Source: Elmis aenea
Lineage: Eukaryota; Arthropoda; Insecta; Coleoptera; Elmidae
DNA length: 64,000 bases
Direction of reading: 5' to 3'
Assembly: GCA_947652605.1 (NCBI GenBank)
Contig: OX393576.1
Location: 11,062,575-11,126,574, forward strand
In this document: one piece after another, positions 1 to 11,580 of the stretch
How the letters are laid out: the number at the start of each line of letters is the position of its first letter
Numbering within the stretch: position 1 is the stretch's first letter
Made by a program: the position numbers and the translations under genes
Notes under the pieces: generated by a model
Database searches by the model: none
What the model was told of the DNA's origin: nothing
The model's input: only the letters and a program-made list of their open reading frames with translations

Positions 1-2029
1 TTTTGATGTAAACAAACTTCAAGTACGGGGTAACAGATGGCCAAAATCTCTGTTGTCCCACTATATACCATGTCCCAGTATATACCATCTTCCCCTATAT
101 TACATTTAAAACCTCAGAAACAGTGGATTAACGATTATTTCCAAAATAGTTTATTGAACGCATTTTGAATAATTAGGTAAAAATATTGTGGTTTATACAC
201 AAAAATGTGTGTTCATAAGGTGGAAACTAAAAAGAACCTTTAAATAACCCAACTAATCTCATCTATTTATATTTTAATCTTAATTTTTAATACGTATGTT
301 GATTATGCTGTATATTCAGGCGTTTTGTATGCAAAATTAGAAGTGAAAAAACATATAAAACAATCTCTGCTCCCGGAAAATGTGGCAACAACGCGTATAT
401 TTTTATGGGCTTGGGCATAATGAGTACCATACGATGACTCACTTATTATAATGCAAATTTAGATATATGTGCTTATGTGCTGATAAATACCTACGTATCC
501 ATGTAATAAGAATGACGAGATATTGCAAGCAATCTTAAACTTAAGATGGTTCGTTAATTAATAAAACAAATATCATGCAATTTCAATGCCACATCGTTTA
601 CTCATTCAGGTTTCATCCGTTTAACGTAATTGTACAGAGGAAATGAGAATTTTAAGGACTGGCCATATCCAAGGCTTCTGATAGATTTATAAAATTTTTG
701 ACTATTTAATGTTATCCAGTATTTTTTATATACAGGGTGTTTCTTAAGTATGTGTTTCATATATGTTTTTCCTTAGACATATCCTTTCGAAGTTACACTC
801 CCCGAGCGGTAAATTTAGGTTTTTATTTTATTTCTCAAATTTGAATAAATGTAGGAAAATGATATTTGGTCGATGTTTTGAACTTATTAAAAGGTTTCCC
901 ATAGTAATATTTTCAATCATCTCTTCACAGTGGGCTGAAAAGTGCGACTCCTGTTGGTTTTGGTTATCAAAACTTTATGAAGCCTTGTTTGCAATTTAAA
1001 ATTATTTTTTTTAAAGATTGATTTATTTAGAAACTTTTTTTATTCTTTAGTTTTTCTCTTAAAATCTCATGAAATGTAATATAGCGATAAAAATATACGA
1101 AATCACAGCCAACTTGATATGGGAAAAGCGTTTCGTCCATTTAGAAGCATCTCAGCTCATATTTAAAAAAGAACAGGGTGCGTTAAGGCGTTTATAATAC
1201 TCATATATCAATGCAGTGCACGATTTAATATTATTTCTCCGAAATGGGAGTCTATCTTTGAGTATGTGGCCTCATTTGGCACGTGCTAAAACACAATCAA
1301 TACTAATTTCACCTATAACTCTTCGGGCAAACCTTCACAAACTCATAATTTACAAATTTCTAAACTTCTGCTACATCAACAACGGGTTTACAATTCATCA
1401 CAACAAACACGGTTAAATAGTTCGCGTTTAACAATATAAATTTAAAACTCTTAATGGCGTATTGTATGTCGTCGGTATTAAAAAACATTCATTACACTCA
1501 TTGTGTCCTATTTTTTTAACAATGAAAATTTGTACAGGAAATATCGTACACCTAGGTCAAACACGGTACATGAAATTAATATTCTCGTCGTACAGCTGGG
1601 CATTGGATGCTAGCACGTAAGCATCCTGGGACCCAACGAATCGTGAACGTAAATATAAATTTAAAAATTCGAATCATATTGCAATCCGTTATTGAAATCT
1701 ATGTTTGGTTCGCTAGACAAGAACTTTTGTTTATAACAAGCTCACCTGCGTTTTAACTCGTTAGCTTGTTTCCTATTTCGTGGCTAAAATTAGAACGTTA
1801 TCAACCCATGTTCGTGGTATAAATAACAACGTTAAAAAACAAAGGAAAAGTGATGCATGTAAGCTTTGATCACGAAAATTTGTTAATGGAGCTGTGTTTA
1901 AAATAGGCTTTTCCTTGATAGTATGTAAATAAATACGACTTAAGTTTAGACTAACGTATGTTTTTCTTGGAGTTTGAAGGGAAAACCATTGTTAAAGTTT
2001 TGAAAAATATTTGCTCATTCGCAGTAATG
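1..2029. other. AT-rich noncoding DNA, no gene seen
   Basis: Apart from the family-B half copy at 733-1090 I see no coding signal here. Open stretches are short and lysine/phenylalanine-rich, as chance frames in AT-rich DNA are. The region could be an upstream intron of the AJM1-like gene or intergenic. Confidence 0.6.
733..1090. mobile_element. Foldback family B, truncated half copy
   Basis: It begins TATA|CAGGGTGTTTCTTAAGTAT at 733 and follows the left arm of the full copies at 27191 and 43780 (GCTGAAAAGTGCGACTCCTGTTGG near 930). The right arm is missing. Small open stretches here belong to the repeat, not to a gene. Confidence 0.75.
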
Positions 2030-2415
2030 AAATCATAATGATCGGTTTTCATGGGATAGGTCCCAAGGTCTGTTTCGGTTCACCATTTTACTGTTTTCGA
2101 GGTCTGCTGATGTCTCTCTTTCCTTGGTGGTTTTTATTGCAGCATTATTTTCGTTAGTCTTTCTGCCTCCATTTGGTCCATATTTTTCCTTCATAATGAT
2201 CATATGTCCTTATCTTGGCCGATTTTCTCTTCCTAGTTCTTCTTTTATATCTTGGTTTGCGATTCTATTGACTTTTGGGCATCGTTTAACGCTTCTTAGA
2301 AATTTTATTTGTGGACTGTATGCTGGTTTAGATATCAGTAGTTCAGGTTTCGCTTCAAAAAAAGACTGACGTAACTGTTTCTGTTCGAATTGGAAGTCGT
2401 TATGCATTGCATATA
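2030..2415 (-). mobile_element. LINE (non-LTR retrotransposon) ORF2 C-terminal remnant
   Basis: The minus strand reads ...FLRSVKRCPKVNRIANQDIKEELGR, matching the segment that follows the reverse-transcriptase domain in many insect LINEs (general form FLR.V.G..R.DRIRNEDIR.ELG). It is frame-broken and 5'-truncated. Related fragments occur at 5475, 20150, 28470 and 56425. Confidence 0.75.
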
Positions 2416-2439
2416 TTATGTTGTTTTTAAGACAAAATA

Positions 2440-3770
2440 AAGCCTATTAACATTTAATTTTTTGAACAAAACAATCCCAAACGTTAACGCTTGGCAAATT
2501 TCTGAAAACTTTGAAGGACTATAAAAAATATTTTTTGTGCGATCGTACTAGAAACAGCTGTTTGACGGACGCGTTAGCAACCATAAAGTACTGCATTACC
2601 GGCCCTATCCTTAGCAACGGCCGTAAAAGTTACTTTTCAGGCCGTTACCCTTAGCAACGGCCGAAAAAGTAACTTTTACGGCCGTTGCTAAGGAGAGGGT
2701 CGGTAATGCAGTACATACGCCGTCATCTGTCAGTGACAGAATGTCACGTAGTTTCTAACCTACAATTTTGAAAATTACTAAAAATTTAAATTGTTTTTAA
2801 TTCGATCGCACAAAAAATGTAATACGTATGCACCTCGGCCAAAACGTACTTTTTGGCCTTGATACATAAATAACTATTTTATTGGTTTCTGAACGATTTC
2901 ATAGTCGTTATGCCCTTGCTAAGTTTGTGTTTAACATTTGTACAAACTGCGAAACCGATTGCAAAATTTTTGAAATTGTCAGAAAGGAATTTCCATGTGT
3001 ATAAACTTAACAAATTTTTAAAAGCTTTGAAGATCTATACAAAATATTTTTAATTGGTCTCTAAACCGTTTTGATGTTTTTTTTGCATTGCTAAGTTTGT
3101 GTTTAACATTTCTTCAAGGAATGAAGCCCATTGCAAAATTTTTGAAACTTTGAGAAAAGATATTCCAAGGATGTACAATTTCAATTCTTTTTAAAATCTT
3201 TGAAGAGCTATAAAAAATACTTTTAATCTATTTCTGAACGTTTTGATAGTCGTTATGCATTGCTAAATTTGTGTTTAAAATTTCTACAAACTACAAAGCC
3301 AATTGCAAAATTTTTCAAAGTTTGAAAAGAAAAATCCCAAGGGTATACACTTGGCAAATTTCTGAAAATTTTGAAGAACCATAAAAATATTTTTAATAGG
3401 TTTCTGAACGTTTTCATAGTCGCTATGTCTTGCTAAGATTGTGCTTGACATTTCTACAAACAATGAAGCCAATTGCAAAATTTTTGAAATTTTGGGAAGA
3501 AACATTCCAAGGGTATGTATGCACTTGGTAAATTTTTAAAAACTTTGAAGAGCTATAAAAAAATTTTTTAGTGGGTTTCTGACCGTTTTGATAATCGTTG
3601 TGCATTGCTAAATTTGTGTTTAACAATCCTACAAGGAATGAAGCCAATTGCAAAATTTTTGAAAGTTTGAGAAAATTCCAAGGATGTACAATTTTTTTTT
3701 AACTTTTAAAAGCTATAAAAAATACTTTAATCTGTTTCTGAACCTTTTCATAGTCGTTATGCATTAACTG
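2440..3770. repeat. Satellite-like tandem array, unit about 170-178 bp, about five degenerate copies
   Basis: The phrase 'TGCATTGCTAAGTTTGTGTTTAACATTT' recurs in variant form near 2920, 3090, 3260, 3430 and 3605, each time followed by 'GAAGCCAATTGCAAAATTTTTGAAA' and a 'TTGAAGAGCTATAAAAAATA' tract. A first partial unit at 2470-2525 is cut off by the palindromic insertion at 2529. No open frame is shared between units. Confidence 0.85.
2529..2818. mobile_element. Palindromic element with a second palindromic MITE (2591-2711) inside
   Basis: The outer arms match as ATTTTTTGTGCGATCG (from 2529) and CGATCGCACAAAAAAT (to 2818). Inside, 2591-2711 is a near-perfect palindrome, CTGCATTACCGG ... GGTAATGCAG, flanked by TA on both sides. 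Its interior is built from GGCCGT(T/A)..AAAAGT blocks. The pair interrupts a tandem array. Confidence 0.75.
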
Positions 3771-4077
3771 TTGTTTAATTTAATATTTATAGAAACAAAG
3801 AAGAAGTAAAACAGTGGTCCTTTCATTACATGCCTGCAATATAACAGGGTTGATGAAATACAAAATTCTTCTCCGTATAAATTTTTTTGTCATCTAAAGA
3901 GGTATGAAAGTGACTTCGTTTTAGAAGCATTTTCTCTGCCAATTACTACTATAATTTGAACGTCCTAACTAAACGTGTTCGTTTTCATCGTGTGACGTGT
4001 TCATGACACATCTAATAATGCCGAAGTGCTATTGCAGACGTTGAGTATATTTATCGATTTCGTTATGTACTTTATAT

Positions 4078-4928
4078 TAGGGATTGTAAATTTACTGGTT
4101 TACCGGTAATTTACCGGTAAACCATATTATTATATATATTTATATTATATTGTTTCTTTTTAGATTTTTGCAGTTACTAACATTTTTAATATAGTTTTCA
4201 AAGTTTATCCGCGTCTCCCCTATAGTGAGAACTGGCCGAAACGTCGAGCCAATTTAGATATTACCCGGATAAACTCCGAAAACCATATTAAAAAAGTAAA
4301 TATATTTACATACATTTATTTATTATGGAACTGATTGAGATAGTTGAAGCCTAAACTGTCCCAATTAGTTTCATACAATATATTAGTTAACAGCCATCAA
4401 CGTAATATTTTTTTATGTAATATTTATATAATACAATATAAAATAACAATATATAATAAATAAAATAAAAATATTGCAAAAAATATAATCCAGCATTACA
4501 AAAAACACATGAAAATAAAACTATTCTGAACATAAAATATAAAATGATATACCATAAAATATCTTGTCAAATTATTAACAGTATTTTTTATTTTAAACTT
4601 TTCTTAAAAAATAAGCACGTAGAAAACATAATTTATCTTTATCGTCTCCTAATTGCGACCTAATTTTTGTACAAAATAATCCAGCCGCGGAAAAAGCTCT
4701 TTCGGCTTCTACTACATTTGTTGGTCGAGTAGTGAGTGAACCATCATATGCCATTTGTATGTTTTCCCCTTATTTTTCTCTTTGAAAATACGTCAATTTT
4801 TTTTCGATTATTTGATTTAGATTTTTATCATGATTAGAAAGACATTGTAAAATTACCGGAATTACCGGTAAAAAAACTGGCAAATTACCGGTAAAATTTG
4901 AAGAGCATTTTTTGCGATACAATCCCTA
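4078..4928. mobile_element. hAT-family transposon remnant (851 bp) with 8-bp target duplication
   Basis: The termini are TAGGGATTGT ... ACAATCCCTA, flanked by the exact 8-bp repeat CTTTATAT at 4070-4077 and 4929-4936. TTACCGGTAA-type repeats sit just inside both ends (4097-4122 and 4853-4893), as expected for subterminal transposase binding sites. The minus strand carries a transposase C-terminal relic. The 8-bp duplication and that relic fix the family. Confidence 0.9.
4593..4769 (-). pseudogene. hAT transposase C-terminal dimerisation-domain fragment
   Basis: On the minus strand an open stretch of about 58 codons reads ...TNVVEAERAFSAAGLFCTK, then ...SQLGDDKDKLCFLRAYF, to TAA at 4593-4595. 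The ERAFSAAG block followed by a C-F-L-R segment is the hallmark of the hAT dimerisation domain. Upstream codons are closed by a stop at 4770-4772 and no N-terminal or catalytic part was seen, so this is a dead internal-deletion derivative. Confidence 0.85.
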
Positions 4929-5599
4929 CTTTATATCACCCAATAGAAACGTTGAGATGAATTAAGTTCCCTGTTGTGCAGACAAAAATTCTTTCGTTCA
5001 CAAATATTGTTTTACATTGAGTTCGTAAGCTAATTTATAAAGAGCAGAAGCTTTATACCCAAAATGAATCTATTTTTGTTCCTTATTTTCTGAATACGGT
5101 AATTTTTCAATTGTTCCCCAAGCCTGGCGTGATTATTTAACTAAAGTTACTCGAGGTATGTGCATTTAGAAGCAATTTTCGGTAATTTCCTTGGAGATGG
5201 TGGATTAAAATGTGACATAAACAAACAAGGCGGGTTTGGAAACTGCCGTAGGTCACGAATAGAGTGAAAATCGATGGGAAAAAAACGTAATTGTAGGTAC
5301 ACGTTTTTGTCGAATCCCACGGACCTTGCGATTATATTTAGGTAACGTAACGCTTACTAAGAAATATTGTAGAGGCGAAGATTGTAGATCGAACCCTTTA
5401 TGATTTTTTAAATCAACGATATAGTTTAACTCTTTGCTAATCTTGTCTATACTTACAATCCCGTCTACGAAAAAACGTCCCCAAGCATCACCATCGCTTT
5501 TTATGGGCTAGGTCCCTGGGTCTGCTCAGAGTTCTACCATTTTCGAAATCTACCAATATCTACGTCTTGGTGGGTTATATCACAGCATCATTGTTGGTA

Positions 5600-6692
5600 A
5601 GTTATTCATATCTGGAACATTCAAATATGGAATGTGCACTGATAGAATCATTCATATCTTGAATCGTTCAACGCTGGAATCACTCAACGCAGGAATCATG
5701 CAACGATGGAACCATGCAACAGGGGAATCGTTCATCGCTGTAAAGCTCAAATCTGGAATCCAAAAATTAAAAATTTTTGCTGCCCTCTACAGGGTGTCCC
5801 AATTATACACCGCCAAAAAGTAGGTGCATATTCCTGAGTGAAAATGATGACCATTTGTCAAATATTTTGTTATCCGAAAATGCTTCCTTTCAAAGTTAGA
5901 GACCTCCAAAGTTGCAAGAAAAAAAAATCAAAAAATCGAATACGTCCTAGCCGTTTAAGCTAGAGCTATCAAACTTGGCCGAAATGTTTAGGTGTTTCCC
6001 ATTGACTTTGTGGGATAATTAGAAAGAAAACAGATAATTGGAAGTATGATTTATAGTCAGGTCATTCGCTTACCATCTTCAGAATTTTTTACTCTGGAAT
6101 AAAATTGAAAATGTCGTCCATAAGAAAGTACGACTTAAGAGAAAAAATTCGTCCCTCTTTGCTTTTTGCTTTAAACGTAGCCGTTTTCGAGAAAATTAGC
6201 GCTAAAGATGCATCGACAAACTCTGTTTATACACCTCAAATATTTTTTTTACTAAACTTAGTTGGCTAATGTCATGCTTGAAAAAAATTCTGAAGATGGT
6301 AAGCGGATGACCTGACTATAAATCATACTTCCAATTACGTGTTTTCTTTCTAATTATCCCACAAAGTCAATGGGAAACACCTAAACATTTCGGCCAAGTT
6401 TGATTGCTCTAGCTTAAACGGCAACGACGTATTCGATTTTTTGTTTTTTTTTTCATACAACTTTGGAGGTCTCTAACTTTGAAGGAAGCATTTTCGGATA
6501 ACAAAATATTTTCACTCAGGAATATGCACCTACTTTTTGGTGGTGTTTAATTGGGACACCCTGTAGAGGGCAGCAAAAATTTTTAATTTCTGGATTCCAG
6601 ATTTGAGCTTTCCAGCGATGAAATATTCCCGTGTTGCGTGGTTCCATCGTTGATTTGAACATTCCATATTTAAATGTTCCAGATATGAATGG
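5600..6692. mobile_element. Foldback element interrupted at its centre by foldback family A
   Basis: Outer arms 5600-5789 and 6564-6692 are inverted copies: GTAAG..ATTCATATCTGGAAC, AACGATGGAACCA, CTCAAATCTGGAATCC and GCTGCCCTC. With the inner element removed, they meet as GCTGCCCTC-TA-GAGGGCAGC, an exact palindrome. Confidence 0.85.
5790..6563. mobile_element. Foldback family A (774 bp)
   Basis: It begins CAGGGTGTCCCAATTATACA and ends with the complement (AATTGGGACACCCTG), flanked by TA at 5788-5789 and 6564-6565. Inverted arms of about 300 bp leave a short centre. A second copy is at 16164-16960. There is no coding capacity, as expected of a TA-targeting MITE. Confidence 0.92.
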
Positions 6693-8339
6693 CTTACGTC
6701 TCCAGCTGACTCCTTTTTTCCAGTCTTCGCCTCACATGTTCCAACTTTTCATGCGGCTCCTCATTGTTGATAGTCGTTTTGCCTTCTTTTGGCCCATGTG
6801 TCCTTCCATCGCTATTTTCTCTTGAACAATGTAGATTTCTACTTTTCTATCTTTCGGTATTCATTTTTTTTCTATAAATGATTTTTTTTATTGTCATAAA
6901 TTGCCTTGCGTCTGAACCACTTCTTTCCGTGAATTAATCCTGGTTAGCATTACCCTGTAACGATCTTTCTAAATTTTTACAACACATACGTAAGCTATTT
7001 TTTTAAATGTAGTGAAAGCAAGCCATAACAAGTATTTTTATAACTTATCCGTCAATATCAGTTTAGATTCTATTGCAAATCGAATGTAGCGTTTTTCGGA
7101 AATATCAGATAAGTCCGTTGTATATTTTTGTAAACGCTTGCAACTTCACAAGCAACCAACTGCAAAACAATTAAAATGCATTAGTGAAAGGTGCAGGTGT
7201 TCTAAACATTTAGATTGTGTTTCTCCTACACATTACCCGATGAAAGCTTTCGAGAAAAAAACTGCATGTTATCAGCAAAATCTCTCGCGAATAATTACGT
7301 AACGACAAATTTGTTGTTCGTAGTTTATTGCAAAACGACCAACGCCCCGCCAACAGAATGGGTTAAGTTTCGAGTACATTTTAGTTGCGTAATATGGTTC
7401 ATACTCCTTTGCATAAATAAATAATTAGATTGCAAAGATTACCTATCCAACGCAACAGTTTATTACAACAAAATTTAACGAATATTTGTATCAAAATATA
7501 AGTACGCTTAACAAAACAGCGAATAGCTCTACATACCTTTTACTTCTTTATCAGAATTATCAGTGTTATTTAAATGAATGTAACAGTATTGTTAATATAT
7601 GTGCATCTTTAATGTATTATTCGATGTTAATAGTCGCTTACCTAACCGATAAGGCATGCCTACGCAAACATAGGTTTGTAGGACAATAAGTAACCGGCTG
7701 TAGTTAAAAAAACTGTCGCAGTAAAATTAATATTCATAACTTTTATCACCTAACACAGCCACAGTTTTAATCAGTTACATATCCGGGGCGTGTTGCAGGA
7801 ACCCTCCGGTTCCATGTAATTTTTTACGGTTTTAAAGTTAATTACCTGTACTGTACTACTCTGTTAAACTACTTTAAAAAAGAGATTTAAAAAAATGTAA
7901 TGCCTCCGTCCGTAAAATCCTGAATACGGTTTGGTTTTATCTGAATTTTACATAAGGTAGTAATTTACAAATCGCGCGATTTAAGTTGGCTCAGGTGGGG
8001 TTTGTTCTGATAGCTGTAGTGGCGGGTGCACATGATATATAATGATAATAAAAGTTCCTATCACTTATGAATAATATCTTGTATACGCCAGCAACACTGT
8101 ACAAATACGTATTAGGCGTACCCTAGTAATCAATTATTTTAATATTAAAGAGAAATTTAAGTCATGAAGTTTTTATTTCTTGATCGAGTACATAATTGTT
8201 ATCATTAGCGACGCTATTTTTTATGTAAATTCTAATCTTTTGCAACAATATGGTCGCCGTGTATAAAAATAAAACTCTAGGGCACTTCAGAAAGCTAATT
8301 ATTTGCCAAGGAATGCTTTAAAGACGTGAACAAATAATC

Positions 8340-8450
8340 AGGGAAAGCAATGTCAGGTGACTATAGTGAATGTGGTAGGAGTTTCCATTGAAGCTACCTT
8401 TTTTAGTAATTGTTGTTGCATGTGATCTAGCATTATCATGTTGAATAGTA
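8340..8450 (-). pseudogene. mariner-type transposase relic
   Basis: On the minus strand, 8408-8443 reads QHDNARSHATTI, closely matching the conserved QHDNARPH catalytic block of mariner transposases. A degraded continuation follows (SYHIHYSHLTLLSL, compare the family's HPPYSPDLAPSD). Frames are broken on both sides and no terminal repeats were identified. The second catalytic aspartate lies in the QHDNAR motif, but the protein cannot be made. Confidence 0.65.
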
Positions 8451-9600
8451 TCTTTTTCGACAATTCAGGATGTAGCCCTGGTTACAAAAAAACAGCATTT
8501 TCCCCATGTTTTAAAAATCAAAATCAATTATGTCAAAACAGTTCCACCAGATTCAAAACAGAATGTTTTGATTAAGGAGTTGGTTTATTCTTAATGAAGT
8601 TTTACCATCGGCATGATTAACCTGTTATTATGTATTTTTCACTGTGAGCTTCATTTTATTATCGTTTTATCAAATCTCTCCACTGCAAATAAATCCTCAA
8701 TAATTTTACTTACAAATTACAACGTAAACACGATTATATAGCACCTGGAATTATTTAAACTATTCGCTCAATTTTCTAGATTTAATCACTGAAATTTATT
8801 TTAATCCAGGAACATTTTTCGTCGATTTTATCTGCCTAAGTGCACGCGTCTATTTCTTGGAAATCTTCCACATACTTCACGGTCGGCTCATATTTATTTG
8901 GTTGAAATCACACGCCTTATTTATTGCCTGCTCGTTTTTAAATTTATCAATTCAAGCTACAGTAAAACACACCATTTTGATATTTTGAAAATTGTTTTAA
9001 ACCGCAGACTTGAATTTCTGCATACTAACTAAAAAGTTGTTGCTCTCGACTAGTTACTGCCACAGTTGACGATTCATTATCACGTTAATTGCTTCCAAGT
9101 GTTCTTAATTGTTTATCATCTTGATTAATTAATTACCAACAAACGTTGAATTGACGAAAACCTCCCACTAGACCCAATTATAAAGACATGTCGAATATTT
9201 TGAACCGCTGTTAGTTATGTAATTTTGAATCCTTAACAACTGCATTGCGATAATTAAAGAAAAAAATACGGAATTGTTTTAATGTATTGCTTGGGGCGTT
9301 CGAAATGTCAGATGAATTAGAGATATATGGATCACCATCACTGCCAGTGGGTGTGCTAAAGTATTTTATGGGTAGGTATGGGATTAACCTTATGTATTAT
9401 TGCAACATCCTTTTACCGGATGTTATGAGTAGGATTTTTTAGTAATAAGTTGGCTCAGTAAATCCTTTCATTGTTAGTTACATAATAATATAAACGCTTG
9501 TTAAATTGTGTAATAATAAGAATTTAGATTTGTCTGTTGCCCAAAAACTGAGCTTACCTTTGAAGCGGAATTGCAGTATTTCTAAACTGGTACTACCAAC

Positions 9601-9815
9601 TTAAACGAAATGAAATAATTTTGATTTCCTTTATGTTTTCTTCTTCTTCCGCGTATTCCTCATGCATTTCGGCGTCGAAATTGACAACTCCACCTCCTTC
9701 TTCCCTTCTTTGTGGATCTGTGCCAGGCGACTCTTCAAAAGTTTTGCGTTGCTGTATAAACCATTCCGTTAATTCTCTTTTCTTAAAAATTTCTTTTTCT
9801 TTGTTGCGTCACGTA
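9601..9815 (-). other. Open minus-strand stretch of about 70 codons, unassigned
   Basis: The minus strand stays open from about 9815 down to 9601. It reads RNKEKEIFKKRELTEWFIQQ and then a Glu/Gly-rich stretch with NFDAEMHEEYAEEE. The composition is protein-like and acidic, unlike the flanks. The 5' side runs into the foldback element at 9838. No splice sites or start codon are convincing. It could be a transposase relic or a lost exon. I do not recognise it. Confidence 0.3.
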
Positions 9816-9837
9816 TTTATTTTGTTAGACTTTCTTA

Positions 9838-10540
9838 CAAGGGAAGGTCACGATACGTTGTCGCTAACATTTGATCGAGACTGTGTTTATTGCATCAAGA
9901 ACATCAAAACTAAAGGTTTTTGCAGAGTTATACGTGCCACCGGCCATTTCCTTCGGAAAAATAGGGGAAAAACTGAAAGTTGAATAATAAAGGTAATTTT
10001 TGCGATCGCGTTGGCCATGAAACCGTGAGAGATGAAATCGAAATTTTTCTATTCACCAATTCGCGCATCCTTTGCAAGTAAACTGGTGCAAAGTTTTTGA
10101 AAAAATCTTAAACGGTTTCAAAGAAAAACGTCAAAAACGAAACCCCTGCAAAAGAGCTATGATTTGAGAAGTTGTATAACTAAATCTATGCGACTTGCAT
10201 AGGCGTTTAACATAGGGGAAACCGTTTTTACAAGGTTCTCGTTTTTCGCGATTTTCTCCGGAACCGTTTAAGATTTATTCAAAAACTTTGCGCCATTTTA
10301 CTTGCAAAGGATGCACGAATTGGTAAATAAAAGAATTTCGATTTTATCTCTGACGGTTTCATGGCTAACGGGATCGCAAAAATTACCTTAATTATTCAAC
10401 TTTTCATTTTTCTCCCTATTTTTCCGAAGGAAATGGCCAGTGGCACGTATAACTCTGCAAAACCTTTAGTTTTGATGTTCTTGATTCAATAAACACAACC
10501 TTGATCAGATTTAGCTACAACATATCGTGACCCTCTTTTG
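9838..10540. mobile_element. Foldback element with GGGAAGGTCACGATACG ends (copy 1)
   Basis: The inverted arms start CAAGGGAAGGTCACGATACG and end CGTGACCCTCTTTTG. A second copy at 34987-35720 is clearly homologous. Flanking TTA (9835-9837) and TTC (10541-10543) suggest a 3-bp duplication that has decayed. It is non-coding. Confidence 0.8.
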
Positions 10541-11354
10541 TTCATTTTCTTGAAGGAGGTTTGACTTATTCTTGCTTAAACTTAGTTTCTGCTTTGTTTT
10601 GATTTGTATTCTAAAATGTTTGTTTCTGTATAAATTTAAATATATCAGGAACTCTCCTAATAAAACTTACGACTTCTCGTAATGTAATCAGCGGATCCAC
10701 TAAGATCGTGAACCCCAAATTTGGGATCACTGAATCACACAATTTGCAAATAACAATTTTGTATAAATATTTATAGGTCATTTTATATTGGCTTATAAGT
10801 ATTGTTATTTCTTCGCTGTGTCAACTCATTTACAATTCTCATTTCGCGAATAAACACTTTAAAATACAGTAGACACTCCGATTAAGGCAAATTATTTTTA
10901 GATTCGATCGGGTTATTGATAGCCAAGCTTGAATGTCAATTCTCGTAAAATATTCGGTTGTCGAAATCTTTTGTTCGGCTTTCAGTTTTATGCACTCATC
11001 CATAATTTAGTGCTTTGTATTCAAATCACACAGATATTTTGCAAAAAGCCTGATCATCAAATGTTGCCTAAAATGAAACAGCATGTTTCTATTGTATTTT
11101 GCAAGTTGGATTCGTCAACAGTTTGGTAAACGCGTGTGTTTTAGTAAAATTTTTCGCCATTATTTCAGTTTGGTGCAGCAATAGATGAATGTAACTATTA
11201 TGTATGTGTAATTTGAAAATTTAAAATCGCCCATAAAAAAGTGCGGTGTAAAACAAACACGTTGAAATTTTTGTATGAACAAATATTAATGATTATTAAA
11301 TTTATGTCAAAATCATACTTATCCATTGAAATTAAAACGTTAAGTGGGCCTAGC

Positions 11355-11580
11355 AACTGGATGGCTTTCTGCATATTTTTCCCACGTTTCCATTTTCTGC
11401 CACCGTCGTTATTTCTTCTCATTTGCTCTTCTCGCCTTTGCAACTGTCTTGACTTCTTCCTTCCACATCCTTCTTGGTTTTGCCTCTTTTCCTTTTCTCT
11501 CTCTTGTTTTTTAGACTTTCTTCGTCAATTTCTCATTATCCATTCCAAGTGTATGTCTCAGCCATCCTAATTGTAATTGT
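11355..11580 (-). mobile_element. LINE ORF2 C-terminal remnant
   Basis: On the minus strand the fragment reads LGWLRHTLGMD and then, in another frame, KPRRMWKEEVKTVAKARR, the tail type seen in LINE ORF2 proteins (R-G-x-P-x-x-x-W-x-x-x-V). It is frame-shifted and has no 5' part. Confidence 0.6.

Larger units (their letters stand above)
5475..6880 (-). mobile_element. LINE remnant split by a nested foldback transposon
   Basis: The left piece, 5475-5599, is similar to 2040-2160 (LINE antisense: GGTCCC.GGTCTG, GCAGCATCATT). The right piece, 6688-6880, read on the minus strand, includes EDWKKGVSWRR, a block also seen in the LINE tail at 56.6 kb ([11 protein letters not shown]). The interruption is the foldback 5600-6692. 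Confidence 0.65.

Noticed and set aside
9621..9983. 120-codon plus-strand open frame
   Set aside because: Half lies in the foldback element at 9838, whose copy at 34987 gives the same peptide; the rest is antisense to the unassigned stretch.
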